A stretch of DNA of 64,000 bases from Streptomyces sp. NBC_01233 (GCF_035989305.1 NZ_CP108514.1:1789501-1853500); one strand, 5' to 3'. Counted from the stretch's first letter, positions 34,894 to 44,934 are shown. Program-made: numbers and translations. The notes: generated by a model not told the origin, from the sequence alone.

Positions 34894-36146
34894 ACCGTGC
34901 CCTCCTCTGCCCTGGTGCGGGCGGCCAGTCGCAGGGTGGCCAGCAGGGCCAGCGCGCACACCCCGGCGACGGCGGCCATGAAGCCGACGGAGGTACGGTG
35001 CAGCCCGTGGATGTTGGTGAGCATCCCGGCGAGGACCGCCGGGATGCTCATCGCGAGGTACGCGAAGACGTATACGGCGGCGGTCAGTTCACCGCGGTGC
35101 GCCGGTTCGGCGAGCGCGCTCAGCGCCCGGAAGGAGCCGAGGAAGGCGGCGCCCCAGCCGCTGCCGAGGACCGCGGTGGCCGCCAGGAACACCGTGGCCG
35201 AGCCGAGGCCCAGCGCGAGCAGTACCAGGCCGAGCCCTGCGAGCAGGCCGAACAGCCCGAGCACGGCGGTGCGCAGCGCCGCGGTGCCGCCGAGCATCAG
35301 CTGGGCGACGGTGGCGGCGCCCGCGAGCAGGGCCACCGTGGCGCCGCCGACGAGGTAGTTGGTGGACTCCAGCAGCGAGAGCGCCAGGTGCGGGCCGAGC
35401 GAGAGGTAGAAGCCGCCCACCGACCAGACGGCGACGATGGTCAGCACGAGGACGGCGAACCGGCCGCGGGCCCCCTCCGGCACGCGGATCCGGTGCGGGA
35501 CCACGCGCAAGCGGCCGCCGGCGCCCGGCGCGCTCTCCCGCATCCTGACCACGCCCACCAGGGTCACGGCGAAGGCCGCGACCAGCAGCAGGTAGCTCAG
35601 GACGGTCGGTGCGGGCGCGTACTGGACGAGCAGTCCGGCCCCGATCCCGCCGAGGCCGATGCCCACGGTCGGGCCCGCGCTGTTGACCTGGGCGCCGAGC
35701 GCGGGCTTCGAGGCGGGGCTGAGTTCCAGCAGGGCCGCGCCCATCGCCCCGGTGGCGAGGCCCACGGCCAGGCCCTGTACGGCGCGGGCGGCGAGGAGCA
35801 GGCCGAGCCCGTCGGCTGCGGCGAACAGGGCCATCGAGACGATCGCCAGGACCAGTCCGGCGCCCAGGACCGGGCGCCGGCCCAGGGTGTCGGAGAGGGA
35901 CCCGAACAGCAGGAGGCCGGCGAGCACGGTGACGGCGTACAGGGCGAAGACCACCGTGATCATGCCGGAGGACAGGCCCCACTCCTGCTGGTAGAGCACG
36001 TAGAGGGCGGAGGGTACGGAGGAGGAGAGCATCAGCAGGACGAGGACCGCTCCCACCACCCAGAAGCCGGAGCCTCTGGGCGCACCTGCCGCGGGTGCGG
36101 CCGGGTGCACGGTGATCCCCGTGGTCGTCTTCGATGGTTCGGCCAC
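34890..36146 (-). CDS. MFS transporter
   Basis: About 418 residues, 12 helices. YVLYQQEWGLSSGMITVVFALYAVTVLAGLLLFGSLSDTLGRRPVL holds the A-loop motif GSLSDTLGRRP. Drug/metabolite exporter-like. The start is uncertain: GTG 36146 lies 12 bases after GGGGAG, while the TTG at 36158 abuts it; I prefer the GTG. It is coupled to the histidine kinase by a four-base overlap, which suggests export linked to that sensor. Confidence 0.85.
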   Translation of the reverse strand: MAEPSKTTTGITVHPAAPAAGAPRGSGFWVVGAVLVLLMLSSSVPSALYVLYQQEWGLSSGMITVVFALYAVTVLAGLLLFGSLSDTLGRRPVLGAGLVLAIVSMALFAAADGLGLLLAARAVQGLAVGLATGAMGAALLELSPASKPALGAQVNSAGPTVGIGLGGIGAGLLVQYAPAPTVLSYLLLVAAFAVTLVGVVRMRESAPGAGGRLRVVPHRIRVPEGARGRFAVLVLTIVAVWSVGGFYLSLGPHLALSLLESTNYLVGGATVALLAGAATVAQLMLGGTAALRTAVLGLFGLLAGLGLVLLALGLGSATVFLAATAVLGSGWGAAFLGSFRALSALAEPAHRGELTAAVYVFAYLAMSIPAVLAGMLTNIHGLHRTSVGFMAAVAGVCALALLATLRLAARTRAEEGTV

Positions 36147-36200
36147 TGCTTCACTCAACTCCCCCGTGATGGGGCCCTTTCCGGGCCCCTTGATGGGCGA

Positions 36201-37031
36201 TCAGGCGAGTGCCTGCTCGGCCCTCTGCAAGGCTCGGGCCGTCAGTACCCCCGCGAGGTGGCCGAGGTACTCGGCCGAGGTGCCGCGCCCGGGGACGAAG
36301 AGCTCCCGGGGTTCGGCGCGGAAGGCCGCGAGCACGGCGTCGGTGCTGTACGGGCCCCCGCGCAGGCGGTCTTCGACCCCGCGCAGCCGCAGCGCGCGGG
36401 AGGTGGCCCCGGTGACGGCGATGCGCGGCCCGTCGGGAGCGATCCGTACGGCGGTGGCGCACACCGGGTAGCGGCTGGCCCGGTCGGCGGTCTTCTCGAA
36501 GGCGGCGGCCCGGCCGGCGGCGGGCACCAGCAGGGCGGTGAGCACCGCGGCGGCGGGTGCGCTGCCGGCGGCGAACTCCTCGGCCGGCAGCGCCGACCGC
36601 CCGTCGGGGCCGGCCAGTTCGACGGCGGCGTCCGCGGCGATCGCGGCGACCGGCAGGTCGGTGGCCCGCCCGGCCGCGGCGAGGTTGCCGCCGACCGTGC
36701 CGAGGTTGCGGACCTGCGGGTCGCCGTTGGCGCGGGCCGCGGCGGCCAGTTCGGGCGCCTCGGCGAGCACCAGCGGGTCCGTGGCGAGCTCGGCGAGCGT
36801 GGTGAGGGCCCCGATCCGCAGCTGCCCGCCGCCGGGGTCGCGCCGGACGCCCCGCAGTTCCTCCAGCCGCCGGATGTCGACCAGCAGGCGGGCGCGGTCT
36901 GCTCCCGTGCGCAGGTCGGGCAGCAGGCTCTGTCCGCCGGCCAGGATCCGGGCGCCGCGCGTCCCGGTGAGCAGGGCCAGCGCCTCGTCGAGGCCGGCGG
37001 GCCGGACGTAGTCGAATTCGGTGAGGATCAC
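36201..37031 (-). CDS. FAD-binding subunit of a molybdenum hydroxylase (CoxM/XdhB-like)
   Basis: 276 residues. FAD motif ARILAGGQSLLPDLRTG (about 28-44) and QVRNLGTVGGNLAAAGRATDLP (about 106-127), as in CO dehydrogenase medium subunits and xanthine dehydrogenase FAD subunits. C-terminal CO_deh_flav_C domain from about 170. It passes electrons from the iron-sulfur subunit to the acceptor. GTG start with GAGAGGGG; it overlaps the stop of the large subunit gene by four bases. Confidence 0.93.
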   Translation of the reverse strand: MILTEFDYVRPAGLDEALALLTGTRGARILAGGQSLLPDLRTGADRARLLVDIRRLEELRGVRRDPGGGQLRIGALTTLAELATDPLVLAEAPELAAAARANGDPQVRNLGTVGGNLAAAGRATDLPVAAIAADAAVELAGPDGRSALPAEEFAAGSAPAAAVLTALLVPAAGRAAAFEKTADRASRYPVCATAVRIAPDGPRIAVTGATSRALRLRGVEDRLRGGPYSTDAVLAAFRAEPRELFVPGRGTSAEYLGHLAGVLTARALQRAEQALA

Positions 37032-39433
37032 TGGGATTCCCCTCTCAGGCGGCGCCAGACCTTCTCGGGGGTGAGCGGCATGTCGATGTGCTGGACGCCC
37101 AGGTCGGAAAGGGCGTCGACGACGGCGTTGACGACGGCCGCGGCGGGCGGGACGGTGGCGATCTCGCCGGCGCCCTTGGCGCCGAGCGGGTTGTGCGGGC
37201 TGGGCGTGACGGTCTTGTCGAGCGCGAAGAACGGCACGTCGGCGGCGCGCGGCAGGGCGTAGTGGTTGAGGTCGTAGCTGACCAGCAGCCCGTTCTCGTC
37301 GTATTCGGCGGCCTCCATGAGGGCCTGGCCGAGGCCGTGCACGATGCTGCCCTCGATCTGCCCGTGGACGATCTTCGGGTTGCCGATGTTCCCGGCGTCG
37401 TCGACGGCCGTGTAGGCCACCACCTCGGTCTCGCCGGTCAGTTCGTCGATCTCCACGACCGCGACGTGCGTCCCGAAGGGGTAGTTGAAGTCCGGCGGGT
37501 CGAAGTGGGTGGTCTCGTCGAGGGCCGGCTCGATCTCCGGGGGCAGCCCCCAGCCGTACCACATGGACATGGCCAGTTCGGCGAAGGTCTTGGCGTTCTC
37601 CGGGTTGCCCTCTTCGCAGACCTTGCCGCCCTCGTAGACGACCTTCTCCTCGGGGACGCCCAGGAACACCGCGCCGGCCTTCAGCAGCTTGCTCTTGATC
37701 TTCCGGGCGGTGAGGGCGACGGCGGGCGCGGCCATGCTGTAGGAGCGCGAGCCGTAGGTGCCCTGCCCGTACGGGGCCTTCTGGGTGTCGCCTTCGAGGA
37801 CCTGGATCGTGTCCGGGTCGATGCCGAGCTCGTCGGCGGCGACCATCGCGAAGACGGTGCCGTGGCTCTGGCCGGTGGAGGCGGAGCCCACCGTGACGGT
37901 GACCTCTCCGGTCGGGTGGACGCGGATGTTCGCGCTCTCCCAGGTGCCGCCGAGCATGCCCTCCTGGGACATCCGGGTGGAGGGGCCCACCCCGCAGATC
38001 GCGACGTAGGTGGCGAGGCCGACGCCCAGGCGCTTGCCGCGGGTGCGGGCCTCGGCCTTGCGGGCGGGCATGTCGGCGTAGCCCGACAGCTCGATCGCCC
38101 GGTCGAAGTTCAGCTCGTAGTTCCCGGAGTCGTAGGTCCAGCCCAGACCGTTGTCGTACGGGAACTTCTCCTTCGGCACCAGGTTCTTGCGCCGTACGGC
38201 CGCCGGGTCCATGCCGATCTCGGAGGCGTACCGGTCGACCAGGCGCTCCATGAGGAAGGCGGCCTCGGCGCGCCCGCTGCCGCGCTGGGCGCCGAGCGAG
38301 ACGGTGTTGGTGAAGGCGGCGTAGACCTCGCAGAAGGCCGCGCCGATGTCGTACATGCCGCTGATGGAGCGGCCCATCAGGGCGGTGGCGACACCGGGGC
38401 CGATGGTGGAGGGGTAGGCGCCGAGGTTGGCGTAGCTGGTCGCGCGCACGGCGGTGATGCGGCCGTCGCGGGTGCCGGCGAGGGTGACGTGCTGGCGGTG
38501 GTCGCGGCCCTGGACGGTGGAGTTCATCAGCCCGGTGCGGGTGTCCACCCACTTCACGGGCCGGCCGAGCGCCTTGGAGAGCAGCAGGACCAGCGCCATG
38601 TCGGGGTACAGGTACCCCTTGGTGCCGAAGCTGCCGCCGACCGTCGGGGCGATCACCCGGAGTTTGTTGAAGGGGATGCCGAGGACCAGCGCGGAGAGCA
38701 GGAAGCGGTGGTTGTGCGGGCCCTGGGTGGAGGCGTAGAGCGTGTACTCGCCGGTGGCGGCATTGAAGTCGCCGACCGCGCCGCGGGGCTCGATGGGGCT
38801 GTTGATGGTGCGCTGGTTGACCAGGTCGAGCTCGACGGTGACCTCGGCCTCGGCGATGGCCGCGTCGGTGCGGTCCTTGTCGCCGCAGGTCCAGTACGCG
38901 TTCAGGTTGCCCGGGACCGCCTCGTGCAGCTGGGGCGCGCCTTCGGCGAGTGCCTCGTCGGCCCGGGTGACCACGGGCAGCGGCTCGTACTCGACGGCGA
39001 TGGCGGCGAGCGCCGCGGTGGCCTGGCGCGGGGTCTCGGCGACGACCACGGCGATCGGGTCGCCGACGTGCCGCACGGTGTCGCCGGTGAGGACCGGGCG
39101 GGCGCCGGGAAGGCCGTAGGGGTGGGGCGGGAAGTGGCTCTCGACCCCGCCGGGTATCCAGATGCAGGGCAGCGGCATGACGTCGGTGAAGTCGGCGGCG
39201 GTGGCCACCTTCAGCACGCCGGGCAGCTGCTCCGCGGCCTTGGTCTCGATGGAGAGGATCTTCGCGTGGGCGACCGGGCTGCCCAGGATGGCCATGTGGG
39301 CGGTGCCCGGCAGGTCGATGTCCGCCACGTACGTCGCCTCGCCGCGCAGCAGCTGCGGATCCTCGCGGCTGTCCAGCGGCTGCCCGAGCACTCCGCCTCC
39401 CACGGCAGGGGCGTCCCCCGTCACTGCGGTCAT
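37028..39433 (-). CDS. Molybdopterin-binding large subunit (CoxL/XdhA-like, not a true CO dehydrogenase)
   Basis: 801 residues. Aldehyde-oxidase/xanthine-dehydrogenase fold: an N-terminal a/b hammerhead ([21 protein letters not shown]), then the Moco domain with [22 protein letters not shown] and [21 protein letters not shown] near the end. The active-site loop reads [11 protein letters not shown]. True (form I) CO dehydrogenases have AYRCSFR with the copper-binding Cys; this loop is the form II type. It thus probably hydroxylates an aldehyde or N-heterocycle, not CO. ATG 39433 has AGGAGG. The small subunit lies five bases upstream. Confidence 0.93.
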   Translation of the reverse strand: MTAVTGDAPAVGGGVLGQPLDSREDPQLLRGEATYVADIDLPGTAHMAILGSPVAHAKILSIETKAAEQLPGVLKVATAADFTDVMPLPCIWIPGGVESHFPPHPYGLPGARPVLTGDTVRHVGDPIAVVVAETPRQATAALAAIAVEYEPLPVVTRADEALAEGAPQLHEAVPGNLNAYWTCGDKDRTDAAIAEAEVTVELDLVNQRTINSPIEPRGAVGDFNAATGEYTLYASTQGPHNHRFLLSALVLGIPFNKLRVIAPTVGGSFGTKGYLYPDMALVLLLSKALGRPVKWVDTRTGLMNSTVQGRDHRQHVTLAGTRDGRITAVRATSYANLGAYPSTIGPGVATALMGRSISGMYDIGAAFCEVYAAFTNTVSLGAQRGSGRAEAAFLMERLVDRYASEIGMDPAAVRRKNLVPKEKFPYDNGLGWTYDSGNYELNFDRAIELSGYADMPARKAEARTRGKRLGVGLATYVAICGVGPSTRMSQEGMLGGTWESANIRVHPTGEVTVTVGSASTGQSHGTVFAMVAADELGIDPDTIQVLEGDTQKAPYGQGTYGSRSYSMAAPAVALTARKIKSKLLKAGAVFLGVPEEKVVYEGGKVCEEGNPENAKTFAELAMSMWYGWGLPPEIEPALDETTHFDPPDFNYPFGTHVAVVEIDELTGETEVVAYTAVDDAGNIGNPKIVHGQIEGSIVHGLGQALMEAAEYDENGLLVSYDLNHYALPRAADVPFFALDKTVTPSPHNPLGAKGAGEIATVPPAAAVVNAVVDALSDLGVQHIDMPLTPEKVWRRLRGESQ

Positions 39434-39438
39434 GTCCC

Positions 39439-39981
39439 TCACACCTCCTGTCCGGCAGCGGTGGACGCGGCGACGGCGCCGGACTCGGCGAGGGCCGCGG
39501 GCTCCTCGGCCCGGGCGGCGGCGCAGGCGCGCTGCACGCCCCGTACGACGCTGTGGTAGCCGGTGCAGCGGCACAGGTTCCCGGTGAGCCACTCGCGGAT
39601 CTCGGGCTCGGTGGGGGCCTCGCCGCCGGCGGTGGTGTCGACGAGTTCGCCGAGCGCCATGACCATGCCGGGCGTGCAGAAGCCGCACTGGGTGCCGTGC
39701 TCCTGGCGCAGTGCCTCCTGGAGTCCGGTCAGTTCGCCGCCCGGGGTGGTGACGCCCTCGATGGTGGCCACCTCGCTGCCGGCGGCCGAGGCGGTGAGGA
39801 CCAGGCAGCTCTTGACGGACCTGCCGTCGAGCCGGACGACGCAGGAGCCGCACTGGCCGGTGTCGCAGCCGACCTTGGTGCCGGTGAGTCCGAGGCCGTC
39901 GCGGAGCCGTTCCACGAGCAGTTCGTTCGGCTGCGCCGAGAACTGCTCCGGTCTTCCGTTCACATTCAGTGTGATATCCAT
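39439..39981 (-). CDS. 2Fe-2S small subunit of a molybdenum hydroxylase (CoxS-like)
   Basis: 180 residues, two [2Fe-2S] clusters. The plant-type ferredoxin domain has GCDTGQCGSCVVRLDGRSVKSC; the C-terminal helical domain has CGFCTPGMVM and GNLCRCTGYHSVVRGV. It starts within the last 16 bases of the F420-reductase-like gene and has no clear ribosome site, so translational coupling is likely. The C-terminus is extended by an Ala/Glu-rich tail of about 25 residues. Confidence 0.94.
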   Translation of the reverse strand: MDITLNVNGRPEQFSAQPNELLVERLRDGLGLTGTKVGCDTGQCGSCVVRLDGRSVKSCLVLTASAAGSEVATIEGVTTPGGELTGLQEALRQEHGTQCGFCTPGMVMALGELVDTTAGGEAPTEPEIREWLTGNLCRCTGYHSVVRGVQRACAAARAEEPAALAESGAVAASTAAGQEV

Positions 39982-40580
39982 GCCAGCGCCTGCGCTTCCG
40001 TGAGCGGCCGGTTGAAGAGGGGCCCGCCGGGCTGCTGGAGAATTCCTCCGGAGTGCAACGGGCCTGTGTCTACGGGCGCGAATCCCAGATCCGTGATGAT
40101 TCCCGCGACGATTTCCTTCGCTTTCGCGTCGTCGCCCGCCGTGTAATGCGCCAGGCGCTCTCCGGATGCGGTGCCGGCGACGGCGAGGGTTTCGAAATGC
40201 ATGGTGTTCAGGGATTTCACGACCTGGGCGTCGGGGTACCACTCGGCGACCAGGTCGCTGGAGCCGCGCCCGTCTCGCGCGGCAGGGGTGCCGGGGCCGC
40301 CGAACGCATTGGTGGCGTCCACCAGCACCTTGTCCTGCACGACGCGCGGCGGGAGCAGACCCCGGACGCTGTCGAAGGGCACCATCAGCACCAGGAGTTC
40401 GGCCTGGGCGGCGGCCTCGGCGGGGTGCGCCGCCGAGGCCGCCCGTCCCAGCTCGGCCACGAGCGGGCCGAGGGTCTGCGGGCCCCGGGCGTTGGCGAGG
40501 ACGACCTGGTGGCCAGCCGCCACCAGGATCCTGGCCAGGGTCGAGCCGATCCGCCCGGTGCCGATGATGCCTGTGCGCAT
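39966..40580 (-). CDS. NADPH-dependent F420 reductase-like protein
   Basis: 204 residues. N-terminal Rossmann motif GIIGTGRIGSTLARILVAAGHQVVLANARGP (4-34), with an Asn-Ala-Arg-Gly end typical of F420H2:NADP oxidoreductase-like proteins, then VVKSLNTMHFETLA. The family moves hydride between NADPH and F420 or acts on small substrates; cofactor cannot be settled here. ATG with AAGGAG. It lies between an aldehyde dehydrogenase and the molybdenum hydroxylase, suggesting a shared oxidation pathway. Confidence 0.86.
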   Translation of the reverse strand: MRTGIIGTGRIGSTLARILVAAGHQVVLANARGPQTLGPLVAELGRAASAAHPAEAAAQAELLVLMVPFDSVRGLLPPRVVQDKVLVDATNAFGGPGTPAARDGRGSSDLVAEWYPDAQVVKSLNTMHFETLAVAGTASGERLAHYTAGDDAKAKEIVAGIITDLGFAPVDTGPLHSGGILQQPGGPLFNRPLTEAQALAWISH

Positions 40581-40603
40581 TGCCGCTCCTTCGGGAGGGG
40601 ACC

Positions 40604-42088
40604 TCAGTCCATGCCGATCCAGACCGACTTGGTCTGGGTGTAGCTCTCCAGCGACTCGGGGCCGCACTCGCGGCCGTAGCCGGAGGCCTTGTAGCCGCCG
40701 TAGGGCACGGAGGGGTCGTACTGGTTGTAGCAATTGACCCAGACCGTGCCGGCCTTGATCTGCGAGGCGACCCGGTGGGCGCGCCTGAGGTCCTTGGTGT
40801 GGACGCCGGCGGCGAGGCCGTACGCGCTGTCGTTGGCGATGCGTACGGCGTCCTCCTCGGTGTCGAAGGGGATGATCGACAGGACCGGGCCGAAGATCTC
40901 CTCCTGGGCGATCCGCATCCCGTTGTCGACGCCGGTGAAGACGGTCGGCAGGAAGTACAGGCCCTGGCTGGAAGCGCCCTCGGGGGTCCAGCCGGTGCCG
41001 CCGGTGCGCAGGAGGGCGCCCTCCTTCTCGCCGACCTCGATGTAGGAGCTGACCTTGTCGAACTGGCCGCGGTGGGCCAGCGGCCCGAAGAGGGTGGCCG
41101 GGTCGCGCGGGTCGCCGGGCTTGAGGGCGGCGGCCCGGCGGACGAGGCGTTCGACCATCTCGTCGTGGATGGGCCGGTGCAGGAGCAGCCGGGAGCCGGC
41201 GGTGCAGATCTCGCCCTTGTTGTAGTAGATGCCGAAGAAGGCGAGTTCCTCCGCGGCGTCGAGGTCGGCGTCGGCGAAGACGATGTTGGCGGACTTGCCG
41301 CCGAGCTCCATCGTCACCTTCTTCAGGGTGCCGGCCGCCTTGCGGATGATGGACTGGCCGACCGAGGTGGAGCCGGTGAAGGCGATCTTGTCGATGTCCG
41401 GGTGGTCGGTGAGGGTCTCCCCCAGTTCCACGCCGGGACCGGTGATCACGTTCAGCACGCCGTCCGGGATCTCCGCCTCCTGGAAGAGCTCGGCGATCTT
41501 CAGAGCGGTGAGCGGGGTGGCCGGGGAGGGCTTGTGGACCACCGTGTTGCCCGCCGCGAGGGCCGGCGCGATCTTCGTCATCGACAGCAGCAGCGGGAAG
41601 TTGAACGGGGTGATGGCGCAGACCACGCCCAGCGGTTCGCGCAGGGTGTAGGCGAGCTGTCCGCCGGCCGGGGCCCGCGAGGAGCCGTCGACGCGGGTCA
41701 CGGCGCCGGCGTAGTAGTGCATGAGCTGAGCGGCCATGGGGGCGTCGACCGTGCTGGAGAAGGCGAACGGCTTGCCCATGTCCACGGTCTCCAGCAGGGC
41801 GATCTCCTCCAGGTCGCGCTCGATGAGCTCACCGACCCGGTTCAGCCGCAGCGCGCGTTCCTGGGCGGACAGTCTGCTCCACGGGCCTTCCTCGTACGCC
41901 GTGCGCGCGGCGGCGACGGCCGCGTCCGCGTCGGCGGCGGTGGCCTGGGCCACCGGCACGATCTCCTGCCCGTCCACGGGGCTGATGTCCGGTTCGGTAC
42001 GGCCGTCCTGGGCCGGGACCCATGTGCCGCCGATGAACAGTTTCCCGGGGTTCGCGAGGGGCTGGCCGCTCAGCTCACGCTTGGTCAT
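40604..42088 (-). CDS. NAD(P)-dependent aldehyde dehydrogenase
   Basis: 494 residues. Canonical ALDH: ITPFNFPLLLSMTKIAPALAAGNTVVHKPSPATPLTA (cofactor region), FTGSTSVGQ, catalytic Glu in MELGGKSANIVFADADLD, and catalytic Cys within YYNKGEICTAGSRLLLHRPI. The ending PYGGYKASGYGRECG is typical of betaine-aldehyde/phenylacetaldehyde-type enzymes. It oxidises an unidentified aldehyde to acid. Close to the molybdenum hydroxylase genes and in the same direction, 23 bases from the next gene. Confidence 0.93.
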   Translation of the reverse strand: MTKRELSGQPLANPGKLFIGGTWVPAQDGRTEPDISPVDGQEIVPVAQATAADADAAVAAARTAYEEGPWSRLSAQERALRLNRVGELIERDLEEIALLETVDMGKPFAFSSTVDAPMAAQLMHYYAGAVTRVDGSSRAPAGGQLAYTLREPLGVVCAITPFNFPLLLSMTKIAPALAAGNTVVHKPSPATPLTALKIAELFQEAEIPDGVLNVITGPGVELGETLTDHPDIDKIAFTGSTSVGQSIIRKAAGTLKKVTMELGGKSANIVFADADLDAAEELAFFGIYYNKGEICTAGSRLLLHRPIHDEMVERLVRRAAALKPGDPRDPATLFGPLAHRGQFDKVSSYIEVGEKEGALLRTGGTGWTPEGASSQGLYFLPTVFTGVDNGMRIAQEEIFGPVLSIIPFDTEEDAVRIANDSAYGLAAGVHTKDLRRAHRVASQIKAGTVWVNCYNQYDPSVPYGGYKASGYGRECGPESLESYTQTKSVWIGMD

Positions 42089-42120
42089 GGCTGCCTTCCG
42101 GTGTCGGGTGCGGGGCGGTA

Positions 42121-42861
42121 CTAGCCCTTCGCGAGCTGCCGTAAGAAAGTCTCGGCGAGGGCCTTGGAGGAGTAGGGGTTCTGGCCGGTCGTCAGCCTGC
42201 GGTCCACGACCACGTGCGAGTCCCAGATGGCTTCGGCCTTCTCGTAGCGGGCGCCGAGCCGGGTGAGCTCGACCTCCAGGATCAGCGGGAGCCGGCCGGC
42301 CATGTTGGTGACCAGTTCCTCGCTGTGCGAGAAGGCCGTCATCCGGTAGCCCTCGAACGGCCAGCGGCCTTCGCCGTCGCGCAGCGCGAGCAGCGAGGTG
42401 TGGCCGTGGCAGACGGTCGCGAGCGGCTTGTCCTGGGCGATGACCCAGCGCAGGATCTGCGCGAGCTCGTCGGACTTGGGCAGGTCGCCGATGGCGCCGT
42501 GGCCGCCGCTGACGTACACGCCGTCGTAGTCGGCGATGTCCTTCTCGGTGAGGTCCTCCAGCGCGAGGGGAGCTCTCAGCCGGGGGGTGTCCCCGATGAC
42601 CCGGACGTACTCGGCGGCGTTGGCCGCGTCCTCGTCCGGCGAACCCTGGGGGCGGACCCACTGGAGGAACTGGGGGTCGATGCTCGTCTGGTCGACGGTG
42701 GGTGCCTGGCCACCGATCGTCGCCACGTCCACTGCGTGGCCGGCGGCCTTGAAGAGCTGATAGGGGACGACGAATTCCTCGGCCCAGAATCCCGAGGGAT
42801 GCTGTTCGCCGTCCAGCAGGTGCAGTGTGGCCTTGGCCGTCATGACGACGAGAATCTTCAT
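42121..42861 (-). CDS. DJ-1/PfpI-family (class I glutamine amidotransferase-like) protein
   Basis: 246 residues. Nucleophile elbow LATVCHGHTSLLAL (Cys about 150) with YVSGGHGAIGDLP upstream, as in the Hsp31/YhbO-like branch of the DJ-1 superfamily. These act as glyoxalase III, deglycase or chaperone-type proteins. Start ATG 42861 has AAGGAGAG; an in-frame start 13 codons upstream lacks one. Lying beside an aldehyde dehydrogenase, a role in clearing reactive aldehydes is a reasonable guess. Confidence 0.88.
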   Translation of the reverse strand: MKILVVMTAKATLHLLDGEQHPSGFWAEEFVVPYQLFKAAGHAVDVATIGGQAPTVDQTSIDPQFLQWVRPQGSPDEDAANAAEYVRVIGDTPRLRAPLALEDLTEKDIADYDGVYVSGGHGAIGDLPKSDELAQILRWVIAQDKPLATVCHGHTSLLALRDGEGRWPFEGYRMTAFSHSEELVTNMAGRLPLILEVELTRLGARYEKAEAIWDSHVVVDRRLTTGQNPYSSKALAETFLRQLAKG

Positions 42862-42930
42862 GATTCTCTCCTTGTTCTGGATTCGCTGCCGATTCAACAC
42901 GCCCCCCGCAAGGGGCGTAAGGGGGAGACG

Positions 42931-43674
42931 TCAGGCCCGCGATACTTCGTCACGTGCGTCCAACGCCGAGATGATGGTGCGGAATTCACGGACCAGGGGG
43001 TGGCCGGGATGGGCGTCTGCGAATATGCGTTCCCCGTACAGCGCCGCCATTTCCGGCGAGTACGGAAGGATTCCGGCCAGCGGTGCCCCGTAGACCTCCT
43101 CGGCGCGCCGCCGGGCGTTCTCCCGGTCGATGTCCTCGGGGGCCATGCTCAGCACCAGGATCCGCCGGCAGGTCAGGCGGCCGGCGAGGGCGATGGTCTC
43201 CTCGACCCCGGAGAGGTCGATCCGGTCCGCCCTGGCCATGATCATCAGTACGTCGGCGCTCGCCATGGCGGTCACCGACTCGTTGTTGAGTCCGGCGTGG
43301 GTGTCGAGCAGCAGCACGTCGAGCGCGTAGTGCTCGGCCAGCCGGTCGAAGCCCTCCGGCAGCAGCCCCACGTCGTAACCGCTGGTCATGATCTCGCGCA
43401 GGGCGGCCGTCCCGGTCCGGGCCGGTACGACGTACAGCCCGGGTGGGCCCGCCTGCTGGGCGGTGGCCTCGATCTCGCAGCGGCCGAGGAGGTAGTCGGC
43501 GAGGGAGGCACCGGGTCCGAGCCGGAAGAGCAGGTCCAGGGTGGGTGACTGGATGTCGGTGTCCACCACCCCCACCCGGCGCCCCCCGGCCGCGATCAGC
43601 AGCGCGAGGTTCGCCAGGACCGAGGACTTCCCGGTGCCACCGCGGTGCGAGTGCACCACGATGGTGCGGGCCAT
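42931..43674 (-). CDS. MinD/ParA-like ATPase
   Basis: 247 residues. Deviant Walker A HRGGTGKSS (residues 10-18), switch I DTDIQSPTLDLL (39-50) and DVLLLDTHAGLNNES. SIMIBI-class ATPases of this kind dimerise on ATP and position or activate partners. No membrane-targeting amphipathic C-terminal helix as in true MinD is obvious. Its ATG directly follows the stop of the SpoIIE phosphatase gene, so it belongs to the partner-switching cassette. Role in it unknown. Confidence 0.87.
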   Translation of the reverse strand: MARTIVVHSHRGGTGKSSVLANLALLIAAGGRRVGVVDTDIQSPTLDLLFRLGPGASLADYLLGRCEIEATAQQAGPPGLYVVPARTGTAALREIMTSGYDVGLLPEGFDRLAEHYALDVLLLDTHAGLNNESVTAMASADVLMIMARADRIDLSGVEETIALAGRLTCRRILVLSMAPEDIDRENARRRAEEVYGAPLAGILPYSPEMAALYGERIFADAHPGHPLVREFRTIISALDARDEVSRA

Positions 43675-44934
43675 CTAGGCCACCACCCGGTGCCCGGCGC
43701 CGTCCGCGTGCGGCCCCCGCGCCGCGCGTGGCCGGTGCAGGGCCAGCATGGTGACGTCGTCGTGCTGTTCGGCGGTGCCGGTGTGTTCGCGCACCGCCAG
43801 GTCCATCCGGTCGACCACGTCCTTGCCGCTCACCAGAGGGCCGGCGAGCAGTTCCAGCATCCGTTCGTCGCCGAGGAAGCTGCCGTTCGGGCAGCGGGCC
43901 TCGGGCACTCCGTCGGTGAAGGCGAAGAGGGTGTCGCCCGGGTTCAGCTGGGCGTAGCCGAGGGTGTAGACGCAGTCGGGCAGGACCCCGACGGCCGGGC
44001 CGGTGACGTCCAGGGTCCGGGGCGGGCTGCCGTCGGCGGGCAGCAGCAGGGGCGGGTTGTGGCCGCCGTTGATGTAGACGAGGCTGCCGGTGAGCGGGTC
44101 CAGCACCCCGAAGAACAGGGTGGCGAAGTAGCCCTGCCGCAGGTGGTTGCGGGTGAGGTAGCCGTTGGTGGCGGTGACCGCGTTGAGCAGCGGCGTGGCG
44201 CCGACGACCGGGATGCGCCGGCTGCCGCCGGCGCGTCCGGCGGCGACCAGGTGCTGCAGGCCGCTGTTCTGTGCGGTGTGCCGGAGCAGGGAGCGGATGA
44301 GCGCCATGAACAGCGCGGCGCCGACCCCTTTGTCGCAGACGTCGGCGACGACGAACGCCAGCCGGCGGCCGCGGGATATCTCGAAGACGTCGTAGAAGTC
44401 CCCGGCGACCTGCCGGGCGGGCCGGAAGCGCACGTCGATCTCCCAGCCCGCCGGTACGGGCAGTGATTCGGGCAGGAAGCCCGCCTGGATCTCCCGGCCG
44501 ATCTCCAGTTCCTTCTCGTAGCCCATGAGTTCGGCGCGGGCGTCGGCCTCCCGCAGGGTGCGGCCGAGTCCGGCGCGCTCCGAGCAGCTGTGCAGCCGGG
44601 CCCCGACGAGGGCGGGCAGGAAGGGTGGTACGAGGTAGTCGTGCCCGATCCGGACGTGTGCCTCCAGGGCGGCGAACTCCGTCACGGTCCAGACGACGAC
44701 GATGGGGGCCCCGGCCCAGCGGCGCAGCCGGCGGACGGCGGTGCGGACGGACTCCCCGTCGGACTCGGCCGGGGCCAGCAGCACGTCCGCGACGGGCAGC
44801 AGTTCCAGCGGGCCCGCGAGCAGCTCCGTCAGCGTACGGGTGACGAGTTCCGCGTCCATGATCCGCAGCGCCTGCAGGAGCTCGGGCGGCGGTGGCGGGT
44901 ACGCGTCGAGGATGATCACGGTCGTGGAGGGCAT
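43675..44934 (-). CDS. SpoIIE-type PP2C phosphatase with N-terminal receiver-like domain
   Basis: 419 residues. Residues 1-120 look like a degenerate receiver domain (VIILDAYPPPPPELLQALR..., PIVVVW). PP2C/SpoIIE domain from about 150: GREIQAGFLPESLP, metal Asp in VAGDFYDVF and VVADVCDKGVGAALFMALI, GGHNPPLLL, FTDGVPEAR and DDVTMLAL. It should dephosphorylate the STAS proteins of this operon, reversing the RsbW-type kinase. Overlaps the kinase gene by 19 bases. Confidence 0.91.
   Translation of the reverse strand: MPSTTVIILDAYPPPPPELLQALRIMDAELVTRTLTELLAGPLELLPVADVLLAPAESDGESVRTAVRRLRRWAGAPIVVVWTVTEFAALEAHVRIGHDYLVPPFLPALVGARLHSCSERAGLGRTLREADARAELMGYEKELEIGREIQAGFLPESLPVPAGWEIDVRFRPARQVAGDFYDVFEISRGRRLAFVVADVCDKGVGAALFMALIRSLLRHTAQNSGLQHLVAAGRAGGSRRIPVVGATPLLNAVTATNGYLTRNHLRQGYFATLFFGVLDPLTGSLVYINGGHNPPLLLPADGSPPRTLDVTGPAVGVLPDCVYTLGYAQLNPGDTLFAFTDGVPEARCPNGSFLGDERMLELLAGPLVSGKDVVDRMDLAVREHTGTAEQHDDVTMLALHRPRAARGPHADGAGHRVVA

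Noticed and set aside
36201..39981. Carbon monoxide dehydrogenase
   Set aside because: The copper-ligand motif AYRCSFR is replaced by AQRGSGR, so a CO-oxidising site is not expected.
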